The notes under the pieces: model-generated
Databases searched by the model: none
Told to the model about the DNA's origin: nothing
Seen by the model: the letters and a program-made list of their open reading frames with translations, nothing else
Shown here: piece after piece, positions 43,052 through 52,001 of the stretch
Layout of the letters: every line of letters begins with the position of its first letter
Numbering within the stretch: the stretch's first letter is position 1
DNA from: Foetidibacter luteolus
GTDB taxonomy: Bacteria; Bacteroidota; Bacteroidia; Chitinophagales; Chitinophagaceae
Direction: 5' to 3'
NCBI RefSeq assembly: GCF_009650435.1
Contig: NZ_VVIP01000091.1
Location: forward strand, 62,001-126,000
Length of the DNA stretch: 64,000 bases
Position numbers and translations under genes: made by a program

Positions 43052-43194
43052 AAGGATTACGAATTTACGAAATATGAAGCAAAGCATAAGGGCATGGTTT
43101 AAGGTGTTTAATTGAAAGATGGGCAAACTTTGGGTTTATGGGCATTGGGTTGTGCATAAGGTTTGTTTGTGCAAAAAGCAACAGGCTACACCTG

Positions 43195-43302
43195 CGGGTG
43201 AGGGATTGAAGCGGATACCCCGGTGAGGCCTTTGCAGCCCGGGCTTTGTGCCGGAGTATGAGCGGAAAGCCCGACCCCTTGCGCAGCTTGGGGGCACCCC
43301 CT
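43195..43302 (+). repeat. Family B dispersed repeat, subtype 1
   Basis: It reads GCGGGTGAGGGATTGAAGCGG, split here at the family start, then TACCCCGGTGAGGCC, TTTGTGCCGGAGTATGAGCGG, AAAGCCCGACCCCTTGCG and the AGCTTGGGGGCACCCCCT hairpin. It is almost the same as 6220-6331 and fills much of the 340-base gap 43052-43391. Confidence 0.85.
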
Positions 43303-43391
43303 AAACTTTCGCCAAAAAATACTGCTTAAAAAAGCACTTTGGTGGTATGGATTAGTTTTGCCAGTGCATCCTAAACGGCAACTACATTGTT

Positions 43392-44219
43392 ATGAGACCT
43401 TTATACCTGCTTTTTTGTTTGGGATTATTGGTAAACTGTAAAAGCAGCCCACACCATCAGCCTGTTGTTGCGAAAAAAGATACCCTGAAACTTCCTGTTG
43501 CCAAAAGGCTGCAAGGACAAAAAATGGTGCATGTTTTTGTGGCGCTTTGCGATAACAAGTACCAGGGTATTGTGCCTGTGCCCAAAGCGATAGGTAATGG
43601 CCAGGATGCCGGGCATAACCTGTATTGGGGCTGCAATTATGGCATTAAAACGTACTTTAAAAAAAGCAAGAGGTGGAAGCTTGTTGCAACCTACCCCAGG
43701 CCAGCCAGCCACATTATAGAGCGTTGTGTTTTCAGGCATGCGGAAAACAATACCTGGCTGGTGGCAGACGCGTATGATGGTGAGTACATCCGCCTGTGCA
43801 CAGAAGATTTTTTGAAGAGTTGCGCAGGTATAAAAACAGATTCTTTAACGGTTGCGGGGCAACAGATTTTTATGGCCGGCAGTGCTAACCTGGTTAGTTA
43901 CATAGGCCACGACGGGTTGATGGATTTTGCCTTAACTGGCTCATTCAAAACCTGTGATACACTTAAACGTGAAGCCATCGTGTTGGCATGTATCAGTAAA
44001 AACTATTTTGGCCCCCATATAAAGGCTACTCATGCAAGCCCGTTGTTATGGTCAACAGGCCTTATGGCGCCGGAGGCTTATACCCTGCACGATGCAGTGG
44101 AAGCATGGATAAAAAATGAACCTGCCGAAACGGTGAGGCAGCGGGCAGCGCAGGCATACAGCCAGTATCAAAACTGTTCTGTTAAAGCAGCCAGGCGTTT
44201 GCTGGTAACAGGTTGGTAG
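43392..44219 (+). CDS. Hypothetical lipoprotein
   Basis: The 275-residue protein has a lipoprotein signal (LLFCLGLLVNC, Cys at residue 16). Its body includes MVHVFVALCDNKYQGIVPVP, DAGHNLYWGCNYGIKTYF and several other Cys. The conserved-looking NLYWGCNYGIK block recalls a family of Bacteroidota proteins of unknown function. A TAGTTTTG -7-like box is at 43353-43360. It converges on the next gene with no gap between the stop codons. Confidence 0.65.
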   Translation: MRPLYLLFCLGLLVNCKSSPHHQPVVAKKDTLKLPVAKRLQGQKMVHVFVALCDNKYQGIVPVPKAIGNGQDAGHNLYWGCNYGIKTYFKKSKRWKLVATYPRPASHIIERCVFRHAENNTWLVADAYDGEYIRLCTEDFLKSCAGIKTDSLTVAGQQIFMAGSANLVSYIGHDGLMDFALTGSFKTCDTLKREAIVLACISKNYFGPHIKATHASPLLWSTGLMAPEAYTLHDAVEAWIKNEPAETVRQRAAQAYSQYQNCSVKAARRLLVTGW

Positions 44220-44573
44220 TTATTTTCCGATGATGGCCAATACAATTTCCCGCTCGTTTTCCAATGGTTGGTTTTTTTCGTGGGCTTCCACTACTTTGCC
44301 GAGGGCTGTATCAAGCCGCTGTTTTAGTTTCCTGCTTATTTTAAGCCTTATGCCATGTACGGTTTCTTTGTAAATAAGGGTACCTTCTTCTGTATAAAAG
44401 TAAATAATGGCATGGTCTGGCTCCCGCCGGTTGTTTTCAATTACCCAATATCCTTTGTAAACTGTATTGGCGGCTGTTGTTTCTTTTTTCACCGGCTGGC
44501 TATAGGCAGGCAGGCATGCCAGCGCAAAGCAAATTGTTATTACGGCCAGGGTGTTTTTTAAGGTTTGCTTCAT
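44220..44573 (-). CDS. Hypothetical exported protein
   Basis: The 117-residue protein has a Sec signal peptide (AVITICFALACLPAYSQ). The mature part includes YKGYWVIENNRREPDHAIIY and a basic stretch RLKISRKLKQRL. No known domain is recognisable. Its stop codon abuts that of the lipoprotein gene on the other strand. Confidence 0.65.
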   Translation of the reverse strand: MKQTLKNTLAVITICFALACLPAYSQPVKKETTAANTVYKGYWVIENNRREPDHAIIYFYTEEGTLIYKETVHGIRLKISRKLKQRLDTALGKVVEAHEKNQPLENEREIVLAIIGK

Positions 44574-44713
44574 AATCCTTTCTTTTTAAATCCATACGGC
44601 TGTAAAAATCAGTCATTTAAAAAAGTGGCATGGCTGTTAGGTAATGAACGGTAATTTATTCTGAATGAACTGGAATTTGGTACAGTTTTTAAAGCTGTTT
44701 GTATAAAACATTT

Positions 44714-44959
44714 ATGCCCGCAAGATTGCCGGCGGATACTGCCATATACCTGCATTCAGAAGCGCTGGTAATGATAAATTATTCGGCTGGCCGGCGCATA
44801 ATTGAGGCGGAATTCAGCAACCACAAAGTATATCAATACCAAAAAGTACCGCTAAAAAAGTGGCAGGCATTTTTAAGCGTAATAAATAGCGGAGGTTCTG
44901 CGGGTGAGTTCATCAACAGGCAGGTAAAACCCTTTTACAAATTTGTGCAAATACAGTAA
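44714..44959 (+). CDS. KTSC-domain protein
   Basis: The 81-residue protein has the layout of the small KTSC domain: MINYSAGRRIIEAEFSNHK, VYQYQKVPLKKWQAF, SGGSAGEFINRQVKPFYKF. Such domains are found alone or fused to lysyl-tRNA synthetase-like proteins and their role is unknown. I start at ATG 44714; an in-frame TTG at 44699 is weaker. No operon partner is evident. Confidence 0.65.
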   Translation: MPARLPADTAIYLHSEALVMINYSAGRRIIEAEFSNHKVYQYQKVPLKKWQAFLSVINSGGSAGEFINRQVKPFYKFVQIQ

Positions 44960-45050
44960 GCATTCTGTGTAGTGTTGTTACCAGTTGCTGCATCTTTTTC
45001 ATTTCTTTAACTCCCGTTGTGCACATTTTTACCACTCCTAAAAAAAGTTT

Positions 45051-45833
45051 ATGAAAAGAATATTCATCGCCTTTACTGTTTTGATTTTTACCGGTTGCAC
45101 ATCCGCTAAAATTGCACTTGACAATAACTGGATTAACCCGGTGGAATACGCTGTTAAAGGCCGCCAGGGCCTGCTGATAAACCAACAGCTAAGCTTTGCG
45201 GAATACAAAACCACGCAGGTAAAGCGGTCATGGACAAAAGAATCCGCCTTCAGCAGCGGCTGGGCTAAGCGTAACCCCGCAGGAGATATTACAAACCGTA
45301 TTTCCATGGAATATGTTAGTAAAAACCAAACCATTCATTTTTCTCTTGCGGATGGTAAGGGAGCAGAGTCTGATGTGTTCTGCGTTTCTAATATGGAGGC
45401 TACCAGCCTGGTAATTGGCAATAACCCCAACAGCATCATGAGCGTTATGACCGAGATAAATATGGGCGATCAACGTGGCCGTAACAACTACTATGTGCAG
45501 CTATACAGTAATGGCAGCGATAAACCCTGGGAAATGCTGGTGGATAACGAGGCTGCGGAGGTTAGCCCTTCTTCTTACCGCGGCCTGCTGGCACAATCTA
45601 AAAGCAATTATTTTACTATTGTTCCCATCAACAGGCTGGCTGGCAAAAATGGCAAGCCAACTGGTTTGCCCATGCGGGGTATCGGGTTCGAGTTTCGTGA
45701 TAAGGATAACAATCCCGTAGCTGCGGTGTCACTAATTGATGCAGGCATTGTGTACCTGCAAAATGCAGATGGAGCAACCCGTTTTTTGTTGGCCAATGCC
45801 TGTACTGCTTTGCTGTTGCAGGAAAAAATATAG
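45051..45833 (+). CDS. Hypothetical lipoprotein
   Basis: The 260-residue protein has a clear lipobox (LIFTGCTSAK, Cys at residue 16). The rest is beta-rich (QTIHFSLADG, NNYYVQLYSNGSDKPWEML) and ends with AVSLIDAGIVYLQNADGATR. I cannot assign a family. Its stop lies about 160 bases before ahpC, with an OxyR-like site in between. Confidence 0.6.
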   Translation: MKRIFIAFTVLIFTGCTSAKIALDNNWINPVEYAVKGRQGLLINQQLSFAEYKTTQVKRSWTKESAFSSGWAKRNPAGDITNRISMEYVSKNQTIHFSLADGKGAESDVFCVSNMEATSLVIGNNPNSIMSVMTEINMGDQRGRNNYYVQLYSNGSDKPWEMLVDNEAAEVSPSSYRGLLAQSKSNYFTIVPINRLAGKNGKPTGLPMRGIGFEFRDKDNNPVAAVSLIDAGIVYLQNADGATRFLLANACTALLLQEKI

Positions 45834-45842
45834 CTCAAATTA

Positions 45843-45878
45843 ATCGTTTTTATCTATCAAATTATAGAAACAATAAAT
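45843..45878 (+). promoter_or_regulatory. Candidate OxyR-type operator upstream of ahpC
   Basis: ATCG-N7-CTAT is followed by six bases and ATAG-N7-AAAT, which resembles the OxyR pattern ATAG-N7-CTAT-N7-ATAG-N7-CTAT with a spacer one base short and three mismatches, two of them in the last quarter-site. The inner CTAT/ATAG pair is exact. It ends 118 bases before the ahpC ATG. Confidence 0.35.
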
Positions 45879-45996
45879 TGTGTCTTCAATCTTGCTGCCT
45901 CATATTTGCAACTCTATTCTTTACAACTACGTTTGCTCGCCATCCCTGAAGATTTTACAAGCACATTGTTTAATAAGTATAAAAACTGAAAATTAT

Positions 45997-46566
45997 ATGA
46001 GCAACAGGGTATTGTCAACAGGCAGCCAGTTACCGGTATTTAAGAAGAAAGCGGTAGTATCATTAGAAAAGGGAAAAGAGTTTGCAGAAATAACGCATGA
46101 ATTTGCTTCTGCAAAAGGCAAATGGACAGTGTTATTTTGGTGGCCCAAAGATTTCACTTTTGTGTGCCCCACAGAAATAGCTGAATTCAATAAAAAGAAC
46201 AGCGAATTTTCCGACCGTGACGCGGTTGTAATCGGTGCTTCTACCGATTCAGAATTTGTACACCTGGCCTGGAGAAAAGACCATAGCGACCTTCGCGATC
46301 TTAAGTTTCCTATGTTGGCCGACACTTCCAAATCACTTGCTGAAGAGCTGGGCATTTTAGATGCGGATGAAAAAGTAGCTTACCGTGCTACTTTTATCAT
46401 AGATCCACATGGCATCATTCGCTGGGTAAGCGTTTACGATCTTAATGTTGGCCGCAACGTACAGGAAGTTGTGCGTGTGCTGGATGCCCTGCAAACAGAC
46501 GAGCTTTGCCCCTGCAACTGGAAAAAAGGCGAGGAAACTTTAACTGCGCAGTTAAGCCTCAATTAA
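45997..46566 (+). CDS. ahpC: Peroxiredoxin, AhpC type
   Basis: The 189-residue typical 2-Cys peroxiredoxin has the peroxidatic Cys in FTFVCPTEIAEF and the resolving Cys near the C-terminus in LCPCNWKKGEET. It reduces hydrogen and alkyl peroxides in the cytoplasm. I start at ATG 45997 (MSNRVLSTGSQLP); the longer frame from 45880 is Cys-rich and not family-like. The AhpD-type gene follows, so the pair probably works together, AhpD reducing AhpC. The C-terminal CPC is unusual but matches actinobacterial-style AhpC, which uses AhpD. Confidence 0.92.
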   Translation: MSNRVLSTGSQLPVFKKKAVVSLEKGKEFAEITHEFASAKGKWTVLFWWPKDFTFVCPTEIAEFNKKNSEFSDRDAVVIGASTDSEFVHLAWRKDHSDLRDLKFPMLADTSKSLAEELGILDADEKVAYRATFIIDPHGIIRWVSVYDLNVGRNVQEVVRVLDALQTDELCPCNWKKGEETLTAQLSLN

Positions 46567-46591
46567 AAGCAAGGGTTATAAGTCACATATC

Positions 46592-46625
46592 AAAGGCAGG
46601 TGTAACACATCTGCCTTTCTTTTAA
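46592..46625 (+). terminator. Hairpin between ahpC and ahpD
   Basis: AAAGGCAG and CTGCCTTT form a perfect eight-base-pair stem, followed by CTTTT. It could partly terminate transcription and lower ahpD expression relative to ahpC. Confidence 0.65.
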
Positions 46626-46641
46626 AATCTATAAGATAATC

Positions 46642-47241
46642 ATGAGCAGCACAACAGCTATACAGAACGAAACATTCGCTAATCTCCTGAATGATTTACA
46701 GCTTGGCAGCTACATACCTTCTGCCAATGCCGAAACATTGCTGAATGTTGAGCACCGTTACATAAAAGACCTTAAAATAAACGTAAGCAACGTTATTAAC
46801 AACACGCAATACCTGTCTAAAAAAGAGGCCCTTTTGCTGGCCCTTGGCGTGGCCATTAACGAACGTTATGATTTACTGAAGGAAAGCCTTACCCAACTGG
46901 CGCAGCAGGAAGGCGCAACAGATGCGGAGCTGGCCGAGGTTACAGCCTGCACATCATTAATGAATGCCAATAATATTTTTTACCGTTTCCGCCATTTTGT
47001 AAACAAAGAGTATTACAGCACGCAGCCGGCCGGTATTAAAATGAGCATTATGATGAACCCCGTGCTGGGCAAAGAATTCTTCGAGCTGTTAAGTCTTGTT
47101 ATCAGCGCGGTAAACGGTTGCGAAATGTGTGTAACATCCCACGAGCAATCGGTATTGCAGCATGGCAGCAGCGAAGCACGGGTGTACGAAGCCGTAAAGC
47201 TGGGCGCCATCATCAAAAGCCTGGTTACGGTGTTGTCGTAA
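46642..47241 (+). CDS. ahpD: AhpD-like alkylhydroperoxidase (carboxymuconolactone decarboxylase family)
   Basis: The 199-residue protein has the AhpD active site VNGCEMCVTSHEQSVL, that is Cys-Glu-Met-Cys followed by the catalytic His, and the AVKLGAIIKSL helix. In organisms where AhpD is known it passes electrons to AhpC from a lipoamide system. The gene is 75 bases after ahpC with a partial terminator between. Confidence 0.9.
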   Translation: MSSTTAIQNETFANLLNDLQLGSYIPSANAETLLNVEHRYIKDLKINVSNVINNTQYLSKKEALLLALGVAINERYDLLKESLTQLAQQEGATDAELAEVTACTSLMNANNIFYRFRHFVNKEYYSTQPAGIKMSIMMNPVLGKEFFELLSLVISAVNGCEMCVTSHEQSVLQHGSSEARVYEAVKLGAIIKSLVTVLS

Positions 47242-47283
47242 ACGGCGTTATTAAAAATGTTTCATGTCAAAACCCCCAAACAG

Positions 47284-47312
47284 GCATCCTGCATTTGCAG
47301 GGTGCTTTTGTA
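47284..47312 (+). terminator. Intrinsic terminator after ahpD
   Basis: GCATCCTGC and GCAGGGTGC form a nine-base-pair stem (one G-U pair) with an ATTT loop, followed by TTTTGTATTT. Confidence 0.7.
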
Positions 47313-47348
47313 TTTGGGCGGCACAGAAACAAGAATCATCAGGGCGCC

Positions 47349-47450
47349 TGCCCAAGCTATCGCAAGGGCACCGGGCTTTCCGCTCATACTCCGGCACAAA
47401 AGCCCGGGCACAATGCCTTCACCGGGGTATCCGCTGCAATCCCTGGCGCG
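47349..47450 (-). repeat. Family B dispersed repeat, inverted subtype 1
   Basis: On the minus strand it reads GGGATTGCAGCGG, ATACCCCGGTGAAGGC, CCCGGGCTTTTGTGCCGG and AGTATGAGCGGAAAGCCCGG, then ends CCTTGCGATAGCTTGGGC. It shares the order of parts with 6220 and 43195. It lies in the 686-base gap 47242-47927, which also holds a family E copy and no gene. Confidence 0.75.
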
Positions 47451-47679
47451 ATGGTTACACAGCGTAACTCTTTACAAAGCTGTTGTACAGAAAGTTTTTT
47501 ATCACATTATCTTGTAGTGCTTCAACTTATCCAGCAGCATTTTTTTCTGCCCGTAAAGAATGTATTCATGCAACCCCTGGCTACGTTTTAAGCTCTATTT
47601 TAATTAGGGGGGCGGGTTGCCGGGGTAATTAAAAAACTAGCCTTTAAGTTTGGCAAAGCCTGAAACCACACAGGCATGC

Positions 47680-47815
47680 CGCACCCCAATGTCATTAAGT
47701 TGAGCTGTCAGCCTGAACCTGTTGAAGGCGGATTGGTGAAAAAGTGGCTTGCATAACCCGGTTTCGACAAGCTCAACCTGACATTCGTTCCTTAACTTAA
47801 TGGCATTGTGCCGCA
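47680..47815 (+). repeat. Family E dispersed repeat, copy 2, with inverted ends
   Basis: The ends CAATGTCATTAAGTTGAG (near 47690) and CTTAACTTAATGGCATTG (near 47793) are imperfect inverted repeats, and the interior has GGTTTCGACAAGCTCAACC and CTGACATTCG. Reverse-complemented, it aligns with 27094-27181. Terminal inverted repeats with a short non-coding interior suggest a MITE-like origin, but no target-site duplication is clear. Confidence 0.7.
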
Positions 47816-47927
47816 CCTCTATCTGGAATATCTTATCCATTTCTTTGCATATTTTGTCCTGCCTGTTAAATATTCAAATAGCCGCGCCGCTTAAGCACTT
47901 CAATTGTTGTAACTTACCCGTCTAATT

Positions 47928-50255
47928 ATGCTTGCGATGCCTAAAAGGATTACATCAGTTGTGTTGTTGATGGTGATAAGTATTAGTGTTTTCACCTTTG
48001 CCTGTAATAATCAAAAAAGCGGGCAGGCTATCCCCGAAACGGTAAGCTACAATTTTAATATACGTCCCATTTTATCGGATAAATGCTTTGCCTGCCATGG
48101 CCCTGACGCCAACAAGCGGGAAGCAAAACTAAGGCTGGACATTGCTGACTCTGCTTATGCGCCTCTTAAAGAAACCAAAGGCGGTTTTGCCATTGTGCCA
48201 GGCAAGCCTGAAGAAAGCGAATTATTTAAACGCGTAAGCTCTGTTGATCCCACTTACCAAATGCCTACCCCGGAATCTCACCTTGGGGCACTTACAGATC
48301 ATGAAATAGCCCTAATGAAAAAATGGATTGAACAGGGCGCTAAATATGAGCGCCACTGGGCTTTTTCTACCCCGCAAAAACCCACAGTACCAAAACTGGA
48401 TGACGATAAGTGGGCAAAAAACGAAATAGACCATTTTACATTTAAAAAGATGGACGAGATGGGTTTAAAGCCCAACGGAGAAGCAGATAAGGAGCGCTTA
48501 CTGAAAAGAATCTCTGAAGACTTAACTGGCCTGCCACCATCCCTGCAAATGATGGACGATTTTTTAAACGACAAAAGCGACAATGCTTACGAAAAAGCGG
48601 TTGACCGCTTATTGCAAAGCACTGCTTACGGTGAAAAGATGGCGGTTCACTGGCTGGATGTGGCCCGCTATGCGGATAGCTATGGCTACCAGGATGATAA
48701 TATACGCACCCAGTGGCCCTGGCGGGATTGGGTGATACACGCTTTTAACGAAAACCTGCCTTACGATAAATTTATTACCTGGCAGTTGGCCGGCGATAAA
48801 CTGCCTGATGCTAACAAGGAACAAATATTGGCGACCGGTTTTTTCCGTAACCACAAATACACGGAGGAGGGCGGCGTTATTCCCGAAGAATACCGCATTG
48901 AGTATATACTTGACAAAACAAAAACCTACAGCAAAGGCATCATGGGGCTTACGGTAGAATGCGCCCAATGCCACGATCATAAGTACGACCCCTTTAGCCA
49001 GAAAGATTATTACTCACTCTTTGCCTTTTTCAATAACACCAAAGAAGTTGGGTACGAGGGGGATGTTTCACAGTCTAAGCCGGCAAAGAACCCGTTGTTG
49101 ACTATAGATAATGAGGACAGGAAAAAACTGATGAGCTTCATCAATTTTAAAGATACCGGCAGCCTTACGGTTTCTGTAATGGGCGACCAGGATACCCTGC
49201 GTAAAACCTATGTATTGAACAGGGGTGTGTATGATGCGCCTACCTATGAAGTAAGACCTGCCGCACTGCCGGCGGTTATGAGTTTTGATACAGCCCAATA
49301 CCCCCGTGACCGCCTGGGCCTGGCCGCCTGGACGGTGAACAAAAACAACCCGCTTACGGCAAGGGTATATGTTAACCAGTTATGGCAGGACTTTTTTGGA
49401 AGGGGCATTGTTAAAACCACCGGCGACTTTGGTATGCAGGGAGAACTGCCATCCCACCCTGAATTGCTGGATTGGCTGGCCGTTGACTTTATGGAACATG
49501 GGTGGGATATAAAACGCCTGGTAAAGCAAATAGTAATGAGCGCCACTTATCGCCAATCCTCTAAGGTAACCGAAGACAAACTAAGCATAGATCCCGAAAA
49601 TATCTATCTCTCCCGTGGGCCGCGTTTCCGCCTGTCTGCCGAGTTTGTAAGAGACCTGGTGTTGGCCAGCAGCGGCTTACTGGTAAGAACCATCGGCGGG
49701 CCAAGTGTAAAGCCTTACCAGCCCAAAGGCTTGTGGGAGATGGCCACATCTGGCCGCGGCGTACTGGCCACCTACAAGCAAGACCATGGAGATGCCCTGT
49801 ACCGCCGTGGTATGTACACATTCATTAAGCTTACGGTACCACCACCATCCATGATTATGTTTGATGCCAGCAACCGTGACCAGTGTGAGGTTAAACGAAG
49901 CAAAACCAATACGCCCCTGCAGGCTTTGATTATGATGAACGACCCCACGGTGCTGGAAGCATCCAGGGTTTTATCGCAAGTGTTGAACAAGGAACAGACC
50001 GCCACTAAAGACAAAATAGCCAAAGCGTTTCGACTGATTGTTTCCAGGAAGGCCAACGAAAAAGAACTGCAGGTGCTGAACAGCTATTACGAAGAACAAT
50101 TAAAGCTGTACAAGGATAAAAAACTGGATGCCGCCCTTACTTTGAAAGTAGGCGAATATGCCCGTGATGAAAAGCTGGATGCCAACCAGGTGGCAGCGTT
50201 GATGAAAACCATCAGCACCATATACAACCTGGAAGAAACGATAACCAAAGGCTGA
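47928..50255 (+). CDS. PSCyt1-DUF1549-DUF1553 protein (planctomycete-type cytochrome)
   Basis: The 775-residue exported protein has an N-terminal hydrophobic signal with a possible lipobox (SVFTFAC). A planctomycete-type cytochrome c domain follows with one haem motif, CFACHGPD (about residue 55). DUF1549 starts near WAKNEIDHFTFKKMDEMGLK and DUF1553 near RLGLAAWTVNKNNPLTARVY, with LPSHPELLDWLA. A second Cys-x-x-Cys-His, CAQCHDHKYDP, lies near residue 345. The role of this protein pair in Bacteroidota and Planctomycetes is not established. It is always found, as here, next to a DUF1501 gene. Confidence 0.9.
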   Translation: MLAMPKRITSVVLLMVISISVFTFACNNQKSGQAIPETVSYNFNIRPILSDKCFACHGPDANKREAKLRLDIADSAYAPLKETKGGFAIVPGKPEESELFKRVSSVDPTYQMPTPESHLGALTDHEIALMKKWIEQGAKYERHWAFSTPQKPTVPKLDDDKWAKNEIDHFTFKKMDEMGLKPNGEADKERLLKRISEDLTGLPPSLQMMDDFLNDKSDNAYEKAVDRLLQSTAYGEKMAVHWLDVARYADSYGYQDDNIRTQWPWRDWVIHAFNENLPYDKFITWQLAGDKLPDANKEQILATGFFRNHKYTEEGGVIPEEYRIEYILDKTKTYSKGIMGLTVECAQCHDHKYDPFSQKDYYSLFAFFNNTKEVGYEGDVSQSKPAKNPLLTIDNEDRKKLMSFINFKDTGSLTVSVMGDQDTLRKTYVLNRGVYDAPTYEVRPAALPAVMSFDTAQYPRDRLGLAAWTVNKNNPLTARVYVNQLWQDFFGRGIVKTTGDFGMQGELPSHPELLDWLAVDFMEHGWDIKRLVKQIVMSATYRQSSKVTEDKLSIDPENIYLSRGPRFRLSAEFVRDLVLASSGLLVRTIGGPSVKPYQPKGLWEMATSGRGVLATYKQDHGDALYRRGMYTFIKLTVPPPSMIMFDASNRDQCEVKRSKTNTPLQALIMMNDPTVLEASRVLSQVLNKEQTATKDKIAKAFRLIVSRKANEKELQVLNSYYEEQLKLYKDKKLDAALTLKVGEYARDEKLDANQVAALMKTISTIYNLEETITKG

Positions 50256-50328
50256 TTTGCTTTTGATGTTAAAACGGATGTAATGATGTTATGACCGCTT
50301 TAGCTTGCCGGGCCGGGTTATACAGCTT

Positions 50329-50447
50329 AATGGCTGCCGGATAGAAGTGAAAACCCCGCTGAAGGCTTTGTGCGTCGGGCTTTTGTGGCGGAGTTGTAAC
50401 GGATAGCCGGAACCGAAGTATGGAAATGGACAAAAGCCGAAAGCCCC
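50329..50447 (+). repeat. Family B repeat, subtype 2, copy 2
   Basis: It reads AATGGCTGCCGGATAGAAG, AACCCCGCTGAAGGC, CGGGCTTTTGTGGCGGAGTT and GGATAGCCGGAACC. It aligns with the inverted copy at 24470-24590. It lies in the 252-base gap between the DUF1553 and DUF1501 genes and does not obviously block their co-transcription. Confidence 0.75.
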
Positions 50448-50507
50448 AAACTGTTTTAAATCCGTAAGCTATGGGCGCCATTTTAAAATGATCCTAACTA
50501 TTGCACT

Positions 50508-51953
50508 ATGCAAAAAGAAATTCTTGAACACGGCCTGAATATGAACCGCCGCCGCTTTTTATCCCGCATGAGCCTGGGGTTAGGCAGTGTGGCATTGGGC
50601 TCGTTGCTGATACCTGATTTGTTCAGCAAGAGCGAAGAAGAAACCGTGTTAACCGGCCTGCCGCAATTTGCGCCAAAGGCCAAACGCATTATTTACCTGT
50701 TTCAGAACGGCGCCCCCTCTCAACTGGATTTGTTTGATTATAAACCCCTGCTGCAAAAAATGCAGGGCGAAGATTTACCTGCCAGCATACGTATGGGCCA
50801 GCGTCTTACGGGAATGACGGCTGACCAGGCCAAGTTTCCGCTGGCTGGTACTGTTTTTCGTTTTGGGGAGTATGGGCAGGCAAGGGCACAGATTAGCGAA
50901 ACACTGCCTTACACCGCCAGCGTGGTAGATGACCTTTGCATTATTAAAAGCCTGTGGACGGAAGCCATTAACCACGACCCTGCGCTTACTTTTTTTCAAA
51001 CCGGTGCGCAGGTAGGCAACCGGCCCAGCATGGGCGCCTGGCTTAGCTATGGGCTGGGCAGCGAAAATAAAAACCTGCCTGCCTATTGTGTACTGTTGTC
51101 AAAAGGCAAGGGTAACGGCCAGGGTGTATACAGCAAGCTGTGGACGAACGGGTTTTTAGACAGCGTACACCAGGGTGTGCAGTTTAGCAGCGGCGAAAAC
51201 CCGGTACTTTACCTGGCCAACCCCGAGGGTATGGATAAAGAAGACCGCAGAAGGATGCTGGATAAACTGAGTGAACTTAACCAGGCCTCTTATGCCGAAT
51301 TTGGCGACCCCGAAATAAATGCCAAAGTGCAGCAGTACGAAATGGCTTACCGCATGCAAACAGCAGTGCCGGAAATTACCGACATGAGTAAGGAGCCGGA
51401 AAGCATTATTAAAATGTATGGGCCAGACTGCCTGGTGCCGGGTACTTTTGCCGCCAACTGCCTGCTTGCACGCAAGCTTAGTGAAAATGGCGTTCGCTTT
51501 GTGCAGTTGTATCACCAGGGTTGGGATAGCCACGGCAACCTGCCCGCTGAAGTAAGGAGCCAGTGTAAAGATGTTGACCAGGCCAGCGCCGCGCTGATAA
51601 CTGATTTAAAACAAAGGGGCATGCTGGATGAAACGCTGGTAATATGGGGTGGGGAGTTTGGCCGTACCAACTATTGCCAGGGCGCCCTTTCCAAAGAAAA
51701 CTATGGCCGGGACCATCACCCACGGTGCTTTACCGTTTGGATGGCTGGCGGTGGCGTTAAACCGGGCGTATATGGCGAAACCGACGAATTTGGTTACAAC
51801 ATTGCCAAAGACCCTGTGCATGTGCATGATTTTCATGCCACCATTTTATCGCTGATGGGGCTTAACCACGAACAGTTAACTTTCAAGCATTTAGGCCGCC
51901 GCTACCGGTTAACAGATGTAGCTGGCAATGTGGTGAAAGGATTGATTGCATAA
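50508..51953 (+). CDS. DUF1501 protein with twin-arginine signal
   Basis: The 481-residue protein begins with a twin-arginine export signal (NRRRFLSRMSLGLGSVALGS). The DUF1501 fold is sulfatase/alkaline-phosphatase-like: GAPSQLDLFDYKP near residue 70, WDSHGNLPAEV, WGGEFGRTNY and GRDHHPRCFTVWMAGGG. The His/Asp-rich blocks suggest a metal site. Export in folded form through Tat points to a cofactor-containing periplasmic protein. It is the standard partner of the DUF1549/DUF1553 protein encoded upstream; its substrate is unknown. Confidence 0.9.
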   Translation: MQKEILEHGLNMNRRRFLSRMSLGLGSVALGSLLIPDLFSKSEEETVLTGLPQFAPKAKRIIYLFQNGAPSQLDLFDYKPLLQKMQGEDLPASIRMGQRLTGMTADQAKFPLAGTVFRFGEYGQARAQISETLPYTASVVDDLCIIKSLWTEAINHDPALTFFQTGAQVGNRPSMGAWLSYGLGSENKNLPAYCVLLSKGKGNGQGVYSKLWTNGFLDSVHQGVQFSSGENPVLYLANPEGMDKEDRRRMLDKLSELNQASYAEFGDPEINAKVQQYEMAYRMQTAVPEITDMSKEPESIIKMYGPDCLVPGTFAANCLLARKLSENGVRFVQLYHQGWDSHGNLPAEVRSQCKDVDQASAALITDLKQRGMLDETLVIWGGEFGRTNYCQGALSKENYGRDHHPRCFTVWMAGGGVKPGVYGETDEFGYNIAKDPVHVHDFHATILSLMGLNHEQLTFKHLGRRYRLTDVAGNVVKGLIA

Positions 51954-52001
51954 TGTTTTAAACCGGCGGCTTTACTGTTGGTTAAATATCGTAGCGGGGC
52001 T

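Noticed and set aside
47118..47591. Plus-strand frames of 67-157 codons after ahpD
   Set aside because: The longest starts inside ahpD in another frame and continues through a terminator and a family B repeat.
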